DNA of 43,645 nt from Phycisphaerales bacterium. Lineage in GTDB: Bacteria; Planctomycetota; Phycisphaerae; Phycisphaerales; UBA1924. A program made the position numbers and the translations under genes. Below are positions 1 through 8,131 of the stretch, in pieces. Each line of letters opens with the position of its first letter. Positions within the stretch are counted from its first letter, which is position 1. Below the pieces are notes generated by a model. It was given only the letters and a program-made list of their open reading frames with translations, was not told where the DNA came from and did not search any database. The stretch spans positions 1-43,645 of the forward strand of contig JAGQOH010000026.1 of the NCBI GenBank assembly GCA_020427635.1. The letters run 5' to 3'.

Positions 1-228
<228 letters not shown>

Positions 229-280
229 ATAGCCGGTCGGTAACGCTCGGCAAAGTGACCCCAACTGTTTACCTGTCTTC

Positions 281-318
281 AACCGCCTCGGCACCCCGCC
301 GGGGCGGTTGTGTTTTTG
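281..318 (+). terminator. intrinsic terminator of the 16S rRNA gene
   Basis: AACCGCCTC (281-289) can pair with GGGGCGGTT (301-309) over nine base pairs including one wobble, followed by GTGTTTTT. This is a good Rho-independent terminator and ends the rRNA transcript before the next gene at 435. It is the main evidence that the 16S gene is not linked to a 23S gene. Confidence 0.85.
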
Positions 319-434
319 GACCTGTGTGCTTCTGTGCGGCCTTGCCCAGGTTGCCAGGGCAGTTGCTTGTGGCACGAGTTCACTTTGGATTGCCCAAGTC
401 CAACGTATGCTTGCGTTGGGAGTGGCGTTGACCC

Positions 435-1892
435 ATGCGTTCTTTTTGGAAGAGCCTTGGTGGTCTTGTTGTTCTGCTGACGCTGGCGGCTTCGGTTGTG
501 CATGCGCAGCGCGCTGGCATTGGCGCCGTGGATGTTGGAGAGCATGCGCAGGGGCCGGCTCAGGGTGAGGTGACGGCAGGGGCGCTCACGGCACCGTTGT
601 TTCACAACCTGCCGACGGTGCTCGCGCCTGCAAAGGCGAAGCTGGCGGCAGGTGGGACGGTGAGCATCCTGGTGCTGGGTGACAGTCTGAGTTTCAAGCA
701 GCCCGGTGCGTGGACGCCGTTCTTTCGCAACATGATGCAGAACGAGTATGGCGATGCTGGTGAGGGGTACCAGGGCTTCTCGGTGTGGACGGGTGCGGGG
801 TTCAACAATGGATGGACCACAGGGCAAGCGAATCACGACACCGTGCCGCACCATGCGCCGGATGGGCTCTGGGCAGAGTCGGACGGTCAGGGCGCGGAAG
901 CGGGGACAGGGAGCTTTTTTGCGCGCGATGTAAGCATCAAGCTGCACTATGTCGAGGCGCCGGGCGGGCGCGTGATTCAGATTGAGCACCCCTGGGGTGT
1001 GCCGATCGCTTCGATTGACTGCAATGGTGCGACGGCGGCGCTTCGCACCTGGCGTTGGACTTTTGCGCCCGAAGAGGAAGATCGACTGATCTGGTTTCGG
1101 CCGATGAGCGCGGGCACTGGGCTGATCTTGGGACAGGTGAATACAACGGGCGTGCCCGGCGTGCTTGTGCACCGCGCGGCGAATGGCGGGTGGGGGGTCG
1201 ATGAGTTCCTGCAGCGCGATTGGACCTTCGATGCGCAAGTGGCGGACATTGCGCCCGACCTGGTGTTCATCTGGCTTGGACAAAACGATCAGAATTACTC
1301 GAGCATTGGGTATCGCGCTTCGCTTGCGCAGCTCATCGAGCGCTTGCAGAACGCTTCGCCGGGCGCGCAGTTTGTGCTGATCGGAACCTATGATTCCGGC
1401 TCAACATTCCTGGAGCCCATCGTGAGCGCGATGGAAGTGCTGGCGGATGAGAGTGGTTTTGGCTTCATCGATTTGTACCACTCGGCGGGTGCGTATCAGT
1501 TCTTTGTCGACAGTGGATACCTCTACGACGGGCTGCACTTTTCGATCTCGGGCGGTCAGTATGTAGCGCGCATCATCTTTGACGCGTTCCAGACGGATGG
1601 CTGGAGCATGTATGTGGCCTGCGATGGCGACACCGATGGCGATGGCGTGCGCGGGTTGAACGATCTCGCGGCACTACTTCAGCAGTTTGGCACACCAACG
1701 TCATACTCCGCGGTGGACATGGACCACGACGGGGATGTCGATCTGACCGACTTGGCGGGTCTGCTGCAGGTGTTTGGCACGCCATGCATACCGCCGCGGA
1801 TTGTGCCACCGATCGATCTGAATGGATCGGGGGCACCAACGGACGAATTGAACTTCGACAGCTGGGATCCCACGCATCCGATTCGGCAGTAA
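435..1892 (+). CDS. secreted SGNH/GDSL-type hydrolase with C-terminal dockerin-like EF-hand pair
   Basis: This 485-residue exported protein begins with a signal peptide (about 1-25, cleavage after VVHA). An SGNH esterase fold is indicated by LGDSLS with nucleophile Ser84, the block-III-like WLGQND (Asn284) and the DGLH catalytic Asp/His motif (Asp365, His368). Residues about 395-448 hold two calcium-loop repeats (DTDGDGVRGLNDLAALLQQFG and DMDHDGDVDLTDLAGLLQVFG), a dockerin-like tag. About 40 further residues follow the tag, unlike the other tagged proteins here, which stop right after it. Substrate cannot be told; polysaccharide O-deacetylation or ester cleavage is plausible. A GGGAG at 418-422 is a rather distant ribosome binding site. 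It converges with the next gene. Confidence 0.85.
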   Translation: MRSFWKSLGGLVVLLTLAASVVHAQRAGIGAVDVGEHAQGPAQGEVTAGALTAPLFHNLPTVLAPAKAKLAAGGTVSILVLGDSLSFKQPGAWTPFFRNMMQNEYGDAGEGYQGFSVWTGAGFNNGWTTGQANHDTVPHHAPDGLWAESDGQGAEAGTGSFFARDVSIKLHYVEAPGGRVIQIEHPWGVPIASIDCNGATAALRTWRWTFAPEEEDRLIWFRPMSAGTGLILGQVNTTGVPGVLVHRAANGGWGVDEFLQRDWTFDAQVADIAPDLVFIWLGQNDQNYSSIGYRASLAQLIERLQNASPGAQFVLIGTYDSGSTFLEPIVSAMEVLADESGFGFIDLYHSAGAYQFFVDSGYLYDGLHFSISGGQYVARIIFDAFQTDGWSMYVACDGDTDGDGVRGLNDLAALLQQFGTPTSYSAVDMDHDGDVDLTDLAGLLQVFGTPCIPPRIVPPIDLNGSGAPTDELNFDSWDPTHPIRQ

Positions 1893-1968
1893 GGCCGCGC
1901 CGGACTTCAGCCTGACGAAACAGCGCCGAGCCTTGTGGGGCGCGGCGCCGTGTGGTCGTGCAGTTTGA

Positions 1969-3888
1969 TCAGTTGCAGATCTCGCCAAAGTAGAACAGCA
2001 GCAGTTGCAGGTCTTCCAGATCCACGAGCCCGTTCTGGCTGAAGTCACCATTGCGCCAGTAGCCTTCTTCGCCGAACTCAAAGAGGAAGGCTTGCAAGTC
2101 GTCGAGATCGACGTCGTCGTCGCCATCCATGTCGCCAATGCAGTCGAGCGACTCGGTGCGGGCGAAGATCTGATCGGGCGGTGTGTCGTCGAAGTCGAAC
2201 TCCGGGCCGTGGACCGCGGGGTCGTGGTTGGAATTGGAGCGGGAGACATCGAAGCACAGTCCAGGATTGATGCCTTGGAGCACACTGTTGAGCTCAATCC
2301 AGCCATCGTAGCCGTCGCCGCGACCCGGCATGTAGCGAAACTCTTTGACGGATCCGTCGCAGGCGACGATCAGCTGATCGCACATGCGCATGTTGATGCA
2401 GCGCGGGTTCACGATGTCCGCCTGTGCGATCACGGGACCTTGCACATAGCGGCCTGAGAGTGGGTCGATATGGACTTCAAAAATACTGTCGCTGGCTTCG
2501 GAGCAGAGCCACATGGACTTGTCTTCCGGGCAGCAATCGAACCAGCACTTGCCTGAGAGCGGGAAGTTCGTTGGCAGCTGGAGCATCGTCGGTGCGCCGG
2601 TGAGCGAGCGAGGGTATTTCGCGATCTGCTTCGTGACTGGGTTCAGCACCAAGATGCTGTCGTCACTCGGATCGCAGGCGATCGCTTGGAAGTCTGAGCC
2701 GGGAAGGACGGTCGTGGTCTGCGCATTGCCCTGTTTGACTGCGACGCAGCGCAAGATTCGGCCATCGAGAATGTAGAGCTCGTGGTGGCGGTTGAAGCGG
2801 AATGCCTTGGGATCATTGAGGTTTTCGACGCACGTTTGCGTTGTGCCATCCTGGCGATTGATCTTCTGCACCTTGCCAAGTGAGACGCCTGGCACGTTTT
2901 CGACGAGCACCCACGCATTGGTGCCATCGGGATCAAGGGCAAGGTCCGCGAGCAGCGCGGCGCTGAATGCGAATTCTGATGGTGGGGAGCCGTAGTTGCT
3001 GAAAAAGCTGGGATTCAGGAACTTGACGAGTGTGGGCGAGTTTGTAAGCCCGGAGATCGGGGTCACGCCGTACACCGTGTCAATGATGCGCAGTTGACCG
3101 TCGGTTGAGCCCGTGAGCATTTCAGTCATCACGCGGGTTTGGCCATCAACAGTGAAAAAGCCGGCGAATGTGGGCAGGGTCGTCGTCGCCCAGTCGGATT
3201 GGTTGAACATCGAACTGCCGCCCGTGGCGGGGTCGCGATAGCGCAGTTCACCACTGAACAGCCCGCCTTGACTCACGCGGACGGGTGTGACGCAATGGCC
3301 GCTGTTGCGCGTGGTGAGCGTGCTGCCATTGTGTGAATAGCGTCCATAACAGAGGTTTGCGAGGCCACCATTGGCGTAGATCTGTGCGATGAGCGCGAGA
3401 TTGGGTGACCAGACACCGACGGGATAGTACTGGTCGACGTCGAATGTGTACGGATCTGCAAGATATTGAATGAGGCCCAAGTATCCGGCCTCGCCGCCCG
3501 TCCCGCCGCTGAACGGATCGGTGTTCATGTATGCGCCGAGAATGCCAATGTTGATCGTCGCGACGTTGTAGGTGGTGTCGCTTTGCCAGTTGGCGACGCC
3601 CGGGCTGGTGGATGGGTAGCCGTGCTTGGCGATGTATGCGCAGAGGTTGAGGGCGCTCGTGGGGACACAGTGGTTGACGCCGTTGTTGGCAAGTCCCAAG
3701 ACACCAAGCGGGTTGCTGGCGGCGCGCACCTGATCAAAGTCAGGCATGTTTGTGACGTACATATTGAAGTTGGTGGAGTTGTTGTAGTACCCGGAAACAG
3801 TAGCGCTTGCTTGTGGCGCAGCAGTCCACGTGGCGGCGATGAGCGTGGCGATGGAGAACGTCTGACGAGCGTGACGGGAGCTATGCAT
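1969..3888 (-). CDS. secreted C39-like cysteine peptidase/propeller-like protein with dockerin-like tag (paralogue A)
   Basis: This 639-residue protein is a paralogue of the next gene. The open frame extends to 4092, but ATG at 3888 is preferred: it has GGAG eight bases upstream and gives a clean signal peptide ending near ASA (about residue 29). The N-terminal domain carries DFDQ (Gln53), HCVPTS (Cys74), SGHCV (His198) and YRDP (Asp219), the order and spacing expected for the Gln-Cys-His-Asp set of papain-fold C39-like peptidases. The middle (about 300-560) has repeats such as ILDGR and YPRSLTG that resemble an NHL/SMP-30-like beta-propeller. The C-terminus (about 580-639) has two EF-hand-like loops ending in DLEDLQLLLFYFGEIC. 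The peptidase call is inferred from motifs and could be an inactive fold. An ATAATGGA sequence (complement of 3953-3960) upstream may be part of its promoter. Confidence 0.75.
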   Translation of the reverse strand: MHSSRHARQTFSIATLIAATWTAAPQASATVSGYYNNSTNFNMYVTNMPDFDQVRAASNPLGVLGLANNGVNHCVPTSALNLCAYIAKHGYPSTSPGVANWQSDTTYNVATINIGILGAYMNTDPFSGGTGGEAGYLGLIQYLADPYTFDVDQYYPVGVWSPNLALIAQIYANGGLANLCYGRYSHNGSTLTTRNSGHCVTPVRVSQGGLFSGELRYRDPATGGSSMFNQSDWATTTLPTFAGFFTVDGQTRVMTEMLTGSTDGQLRIIDTVYGVTPISGLTNSPTLVKFLNPSFFSNYGSPPSEFAFSAALLADLALDPDGTNAWVLVENVPGVSLGKVQKINRQDGTTQTCVENLNDPKAFRFNRHHELYILDGRILRCVAVKQGNAQTTTVLPGSDFQAIACDPSDDSILVLNPVTKQIAKYPRSLTGAPTMLQLPTNFPLSGKCWFDCCPEDKSMWLCSEASDSIFEVHIDPLSGRYVQGPVIAQADIVNPRCINMRMCDQLIVACDGSVKEFRYMPGRGDGYDGWIELNSVLQGINPGLCFDVSRSNSNHDPAVHGPEFDFDDTPPDQIFARTESLDCIGDMDGDDDVDLDDLQAFLFEFGEEGYWRNGDFSQNGLVDLEDLQLLLFYFGEICN

Positions 3889-4071
3889 GAAGGGTCTCCG
3901 CATGGAATGGCGATCAGCAGTGTTTTCGAATGTGAACAGCACGATCAAGTGGTCCATTATTGCAGCGTCCGGAATCGCGTGCCGGCACCCGCGGCGATGA
4001 GCCATCGAACGGTCGATGTGTCGTCGAGAGCTCGGCGCTGCTGAGCATCTGCCGCAACAGGACCAAATGTA

Positions 4072-4108
4072 TTGGAAAGAGCGCCGCCTCACGCCTGAGA
4101 CGGCGCTC
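4072..4108 (-). terminator. intrinsic terminator downstream of the paralogue B gene
   Basis: Read on the minus strand, GAGCGCCGTCTC pairs with GAGGCGGCGCTC over 12 base pairs with one wobble (arms 4097-4108 and 4079-4090, six-base loop), followed by TTTCC. It lies nine bases beyond the stop codon of the 4117-6024 gene and separates it from its downstream paralogue, so the two are probably transcribed as separate units. Confidence 0.75.
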
Positions 4109-4116
4109 GCATGGTG

Positions 4117-6024
4117 TTATCTGCAGATGTTTCCGAAGTAGAACAACAGCAACTGGAGATCATCGAGGTCGACGAGGCCATTCTGGCTGAAATCGCCAGC
4201 ACGCCAGAAGCCTTCTTCACCAAACTCAAAGAGGAAGGCTTGCAAGTCGTCGAGATCGACGTCGTCGTCGCCATCCATGTCGCCAATGCAGTCGGCGATT
4301 TCGCCCTCGCCTTCCATGAGCTCCTCGGGAAGGATGTCGAAGTCCCAATCTGTGCCGTGGACAGCGGGATCGAAGTTGGTGTCGGAACGCGAGACGACGA
4401 AGCACTGGCCCGGGGTGCCGCCACGGCCGCCGGCGAAGGCGCCGTCCATGGCTTCGGTCCAGGCCCCATCGCGACCTTTTCGGAACTCCTTCACGGAGCC
4501 ATCGCATGCGAAGATGAGCTGATCACACATGCGCATTTGGATGCAGCGCGGGTTGACGATGTCAGCTTGCATGATGACATCTGTCAGCTCGTACAGGCCG
4601 GTGGTCGGGTTAATCTCGGCGTGATAGAGCGTGTCGCTCTTTTCTGAGCAAAGCCAGAGCGACTTGTCTTCAGGGCAGCAATCAAACCAGATCTTTCCAA
4701 ACAGCGGGATGGTTTCCGGCAGGTTGATGACTTCAGGATCGCCCGCGAGGCTGCGCGGGTACTTCAAGATCTGTGCGGGCGCGCCGCCCTTAATGACCAT
4801 GATGCAGTCTTCGCCGTTGTCGATGGTCATCGATTCGTAACCCGGTCCGGGCAGCACCGTGGTGACGGGCGTGATGGGTGTTTGCGAAAGAATGATGCAG
4901 ATGATCGTGCGGCCATCAATGATGTAGTACTCGGCGTGGCGGTTGACTTTCATGACCTTGGGATCCAGCAGCGGGCGACCAATGTCAAGCACCGTGTCTT
5001 CTTCGCTGACCGGGTCGATCATGTGGAGCGCTGCGGGCGGACCACCGACGATCGCATTCGTCAGCGCGAGCACGCTTGTGTTGTCCGGTGCCTGGACGAA
5101 GTCCTGCAAGATGGCGGGGTTGATATCGAAGTGCTGCGGCGGCGGCATGTAGCCACTGAGCGGCAGCGGGCGGATGAAGGTGATGCCAGTGGGATCGTCA
5201 GTGAGTCCGCCAATGGGATAGATGGCGTAGACCGAGTCGATGATCCGCAAGCGTCCATCCGTGGCGTTGGTCGTGAGTTCGCTCATCACGCGCGGAAAGC
5301 CATCGCGGATGAAGACCTTGTCCACGGCGCTGATGGTCGTATGCACGAACTGGGATTGGGTGGTGTCTGAACTGCCACCCGTACCCGGATCACGGTAGCG
5401 CATGGACGAGTTGATACCGGACTTGGCGACCTTCGTCGCGGTGACGCAGTGGCCGCCGTGACGGCTCGTGAGCACGTTGCCCGAGTGGCTATAGCGTCCG
5501 TAGCAGAAGCTGGCGACGCCGCCATTGAGCCAGACTTGTCCGATCTTGGAGGTTGTTGGAGCGTAGAAGCCGGACGCGTAGTAGCGATCAACGTCAAAGA
5601 TGAAGGGGTTGCCCACGTAAGCCTGCAAACCGTTGTAGCCGCCTGAGCCGCCCGTGCCATCGAAGGGATCGGTGCCCATGAGGATGCCCATGAGCAAGAG
5701 GTTCTGAGAGACGGTGTTGTACTTGGACTGGCTTTGCCAGTTGCCCGTGCCAGGCGACAGGAATGGATAGCCATGGTTTGCGATGTATGCGCAGAGATTG
5801 AGACCGCTGGTCGGGACGCAGTACATCTTGCCGTCATTGGGAAGCGAGATGACACCGGGGCCCGCGCCGCGAACCTGGTCGAAGTCGGGCATGTAGGTGA
5901 CGGTGAAGCTGAAGTTGGTGGAGTTGATGTAGCTGCCGCTGACCGTGGCCTGCGCCGGTGCGGCGAGGGCGGCGATGGTGGCCGCGGACAGAGCGGCGGA
6001 AGCGAGGGCGGGTGCGCGTTTCAT
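4117..6024 (-). CDS. secreted C39-like cysteine peptidase/propeller-like protein with dockerin-like tag (paralogue B)
   Basis: This 635-residue protein has a signal peptide ending near PAQA (residue 26). Putative papain-fold residues are Gln50 (DFDQ), Cys69 (YCVPTS), His192 (GGHCV) and Asp212 (YRDP), conserved with paralogue A. A propeller-like middle region contains LDPKVMKVNRHAEYYIIDGR and KYPRSLAG, plus a Cys-rich WFDCCPEDKS motif also shared with A. Residues about 577-635 form the EF-hand pair ending DLDDLQLLLFYFGNIC. ATG at 6024 has AAGGAGAT upstream. The two paralogues match along their whole length, pointing to tandem duplication. Likely role: an extracellular or surface-attached enzyme or sensor; substrate unknown. 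Confidence 0.77.
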   Translation of the reverse strand: MKRAPALASAALSAATIAALAAPAQATVSGSYINSTNFSFTVTYMPDFDQVRGAGPGVISLPNDGKMYCVPTSGLNLCAYIANHGYPFLSPGTGNWQSQSKYNTVSQNLLLMGILMGTDPFDGTGGSGGYNGLQAYVGNPFIFDVDRYYASGFYAPTTSKIGQVWLNGGVASFCYGRYSHSGNVLTSRHGGHCVTATKVAKSGINSSMRYRDPGTGGSSDTTQSQFVHTTISAVDKVFIRDGFPRVMSELTTNATDGRLRIIDSVYAIYPIGGLTDDPTGITFIRPLPLSGYMPPPQHFDINPAILQDFVQAPDNTSVLALTNAIVGGPPAALHMIDPVSEEDTVLDIGRPLLDPKVMKVNRHAEYYIIDGRTIICIILSQTPITPVTTVLPGPGYESMTIDNGEDCIMVIKGGAPAQILKYPRSLAGDPEVINLPETIPLFGKIWFDCCPEDKSLWLCSEKSDTLYHAEINPTTGLYELTDVIMQADIVNPRCIQMRMCDQLIFACDGSVKEFRKGRDGAWTEAMDGAFAGGRGGTPGQCFVVSRSDTNFDPAVHGTDWDFDILPEELMEGEGEIADCIGDMDGDDDVDLDDLQAFLFEFGEEGFWRAGDFSQNGLVDLDDLQLLLFYFGNICR

Positions 6025-6048
6025 GACGAGTCGATCTCCTTGCAGTGG

Positions 6049-6063
6049 GCTCCATTATGGAGC
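6049..6063. repeat. 15-bp palindrome overlapping the -10 of paralogue B
   Basis: GCTCCAT (6049-6055), one central base, then ATGGAGC (6057-6063): a perfect seven-base inverted repeat. It overlaps the putative -10 box of the minus-strand gene starting at 6024 and sits about 25 bases before its start codon, where an operator would be placed. No regulator can be named. Confidence 0.5.
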
Positions 6064-6082
6064 TTGCGATGAATGGGGCCAA
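6054..6082 (-). promoter_or_regulatory. putative sigma70-type promoter of paralogue B
   Basis: On the minus strand TTGGCC (complement of 6077-6082) is separated by exactly 17 bases from CATAAT (complement of 6054-6059). This predicts a start near 6047 and a leader of about 22 bases containing the AAGGAGAT ribosome binding site. The match is 4/6 for -35 and 5/6 for -10. Confidence 0.5.
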
Positions 6083-6272
6083 GGCATTTCTGCCCTTGGA
6101 ACACGCGTTTGGGGCGGGGCAGGCGCAAAGTGTGGAATGCGAACCGGCGGAGTGGAATCTGGGTGGTTTTGGGCTTGTTCGGGAGCCGTTCGACGGCGCC
6201 AGATATCATGCCATCTTGCCTAAACCAACGTGTGCGGCCAAGCCTGTTGGCAGGCCTTCGGGCCTTCAAGAT

Positions 6273-6311
6273 GAAAAGGGAACCGGGGCATTGCTGCCCC
6301 GAGCGGCTCCC
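6273..6311 (-). terminator. intrinsic terminator downstream of the Ig-like/dockerin gene
   Basis: On the minus strand GGGAGCC (6311-6305) pairs with GGTTCCC (6284-6278), enclosing a TGCCCC/GGGGCA inner stem with a four-base loop, then TTTTC. It is a strong, slightly bulged hairpin with a short T-run, 45 bases past the stop codon at 6356. The remaining part of the 331-base gap 6025-6355 holds the promoter of the 4117-6024 gene and no gene that I can support. Confidence 0.75.
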
Positions 6312-6355
6312 GTGTTGTGCGGCGCTGGCACACGCCGCCAGAGTTCGTGCGCCGA

Positions 6356-8032
6356 TTAGGGCGCGGGTGGGCAGGTCATGCCGAAGTTGAAGAGCATGAG
6401 CTGCAGGTCGTCGAGATCCACGATGCCATCGCCATCGAGATCACCCTCGATGCCCACGCCGACGGAGACTAGGTATTCCGATTGGTGCGGCAGGCCCGTG
6501 CAGTTGACTTGGGCCTGGTCAGTGACAACGAGGCGAAGCGTGTAGCAGCAGGCTGGAAGGTCTGTCGTATCCCAGATGCCGAGCAAGCCTGCGACATTGG
6601 TGTTGCCTGACGCGATGTTGACCCAGCCATTGATGGGGCCTCCCGTGTATTGGAGGACCCAACCTGCGATGTTCTCGTCGAATGCGCGACCAAAGACCTC
6701 AACGAGACCGCAATGCATCGTGCATGGGTCGGGTGTGGTGATCTCGGCGTAGGGGGGCGTGTTGTCAATGACGATTTGGAAGCGTTCCTCGACGATGTCG
6801 CCGCAGATCGGCACCCCGCGGACGCGGACCCAATAGGCCCCATCGGGCACTGCGGCAGCGATGGTGTCCCAAATCGCGGCGAGTTCGTTGATGACAGGTG
6901 TGGTGTAGAAGGGGTTTGCAGGATCGACGGGCGTCCAGTTCACGCCGCCATCAGGCGAGTAATCGACGAAGTAGCGTGAGAAGCAGTTGTCCCAGATGGT
7001 GCCGTCGAAGCAAACGCGTCCGCCGTAAATGCCGCCTGGCACGGGCGAATCAATGCCAATGGGATTGAATGTGTTGTTGATCCACACAACTGTGAACGCG
7101 GTGGATGTTTGGCCGGCAGTGTTCGCGACCGTGACGCGAATGGTGTAATACCCCTCGGCAAGGCCCGTGGTGTTCCATGTGGCGAGCGTGCTATTCGTGA
7201 CCGGCACATTACTCTGTGAAATAAGGGTCCAGGGATCGTTGCCGTTCTGTGAGTATTCGACCCAGTATCCGGAGAAGCCTGCGCCGGAAGCTGAGCCCGT
7301 AATGGAGACGGGATTGCACGCGCAGCCCAGGAGATCTGGCGCAGTGATCTCGGCTTTGGGATCATCCACGCGAACGAGCTGGAATCCGTTGAGCGAAACC
7401 TCATCGCCAAACTCACCATTGCCGTCCCAGGCGCGCACGCGGAGCGTGCTGCCGTTGGGGACATTCACGGTACGGATGTCATGGGTCGTGCCCTCTGTGA
7501 AGGTCGAAGAGAGCACGGTGCCTGTGATGAACGTGGTGCCTTGGTAGACGTTGTCGACCCAGACGCCAATGTTGAAGCCAGGCTGGAACGTGTCGCCTGG
7601 TTGGCATGCATAGGTGTACAGGTCGTATGCACCGCCGGGCAGATTCTCGAACTGGTATTCAATTGGATTGACAACGCCTGTGACATCCCAGGCGTAATCG
7701 CACATGAGCTTGGACCAATTGATGTCGATGAAGCCGCCTGGGCACTGGTATTGGTGATTGCCATTGCCTACGGTGCGCCGAACAGTGGCGCTCGTCAACA
7801 CGCCATTAAGATCGCGAAGCTGGAACGTTGCGGCCGAATCGGCGATGACTGGATTCCAGTAGCCGGCTTGAGCGGCCGCGGCGCCGTAGGACGCGGGTGG
7901 GTTGTCGTCAATGATGTTTGGTCGATCGATGTCGACATTGAAGCCAAGCTCAGCGCCGCCGGCGAGGGCCATGGCGGGGAGGGTGACCAGGGCCGCGAGC
8001 ATCGCGGCGGTCTTGCGAAACAGGTTCTGCAT
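6356..8032 (-). CDS. secreted multi-domain protein: unnamed N-terminal module, Ig-like repeats, dockerin-like tag
   Basis: This is a 558-residue protein. The frame is open to 8101, but ATG at 8032 (MQNLFRK) has AGAGGAC upstream and gives a signal peptide ending near ALA (about 24). Residues about 25-225 form a module with YGAAAAQAGYWN, LRDLNGVLT, GGFIDINWSKLMCD and a beta-rich end; the same module makes up most of the next gene. Three Ig-like beta-sandwich repeats follow (about 230-520), each opening with a phrase like ITAPDLLGCACNPVSITG, IDSPVPGGIYGGRVCF or ITTPDPCTMHCGLVEVFG. The tag, GDLDGDGIVDLDDLQLMLF, has a single calcium loop. Role: probably a carbohydrate- or protein-binding surface component; no catalytic residues seen. 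Confidence 0.75.
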   Translation of the reverse strand: MQNLFRKTAAMLAALVTLPAMALAGGAELGFNVDIDRPNIIDDNPPASYGAAAAQAGYWNPVIADSAATFQLRDLNGVLTSATVRRTVGNGNHQYQCPGGFIDINWSKLMCDYAWDVTGVVNPIEYQFENLPGGAYDLYTYACQPGDTFQPGFNIGVWVDNVYQGTTFITGTVLSSTFTEGTTHDIRTVNVPNGSTLRVRAWDGNGEFGDEVSLNGFQLVRVDDPKAEITAPDLLGCACNPVSITGSASGAGFSGYWVEYSQNGNDPWTLISQSNVPVTNSTLATWNTTGLAEGYYTIRVTVANTAGQTSTAFTVVWINNTFNPIGIDSPVPGGIYGGRVCFDGTIWDNCFSRYFVDYSPDGGVNWTPVDPANPFYTTPVINELAAIWDTIAAAVPDGAYWVRVRGVPICGDIVEERFQIVIDNTPPYAEITTPDPCTMHCGLVEVFGRAFDENIAGWVLQYTGGPINGWVNIASGNTNVAGLLGIWDTTDLPACCYTLRLVVTDQAQVNCTGLPHQSEYLVSVGVGIEGDLDGDGIVDLDDLQLMLFNFGMTCPPAP

Positions 8033-8096
8033 TGGAAAGTCCTCTTTGCGAGTGTTGAACCGGGTGTGATTCTTGGGGATGACCCCATTTGAGTCA

Positions 8097-8122
8097 CGCA
8101 AAGGGACCGCAAATGGCGCAAA
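8097..8122. repeat. three CGCAAA repeats between two dockerin-tag genes
   Basis: CGCAAA occurs at 8097, 8108 and 8117, just beyond the start of the 6356-8032 gene and before the end of the 8132-8872 gene; an inverted copy (TTTGCG) is at 8045-8050. The spacing (11 and 9 bases) is irregular. It may be a protein-binding site or a simple genomic repeat. Confidence 0.3.
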
Positions 8123-8131
8123 GGCGTTTGT

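Noticed and set aside
370..375. TGGCAC upstream of the SGNH hydrolase
   Set aside because: No GC follows at the -12 distance.
279..1283. 334-codon open frame on the minus strand
   Set aside because: It lies antisense to the SGNH hydrolase, is rich in Arg, His and Pro and has no recognisable domain. It is a shadow of the GC-rich coding strand.
1893..1968. possible bidirectional terminator between the convergent genes
   Set aside because: Only a five-base GCGCC/GGCGC stem with a large loop can be drawn and no T-run flanks it.
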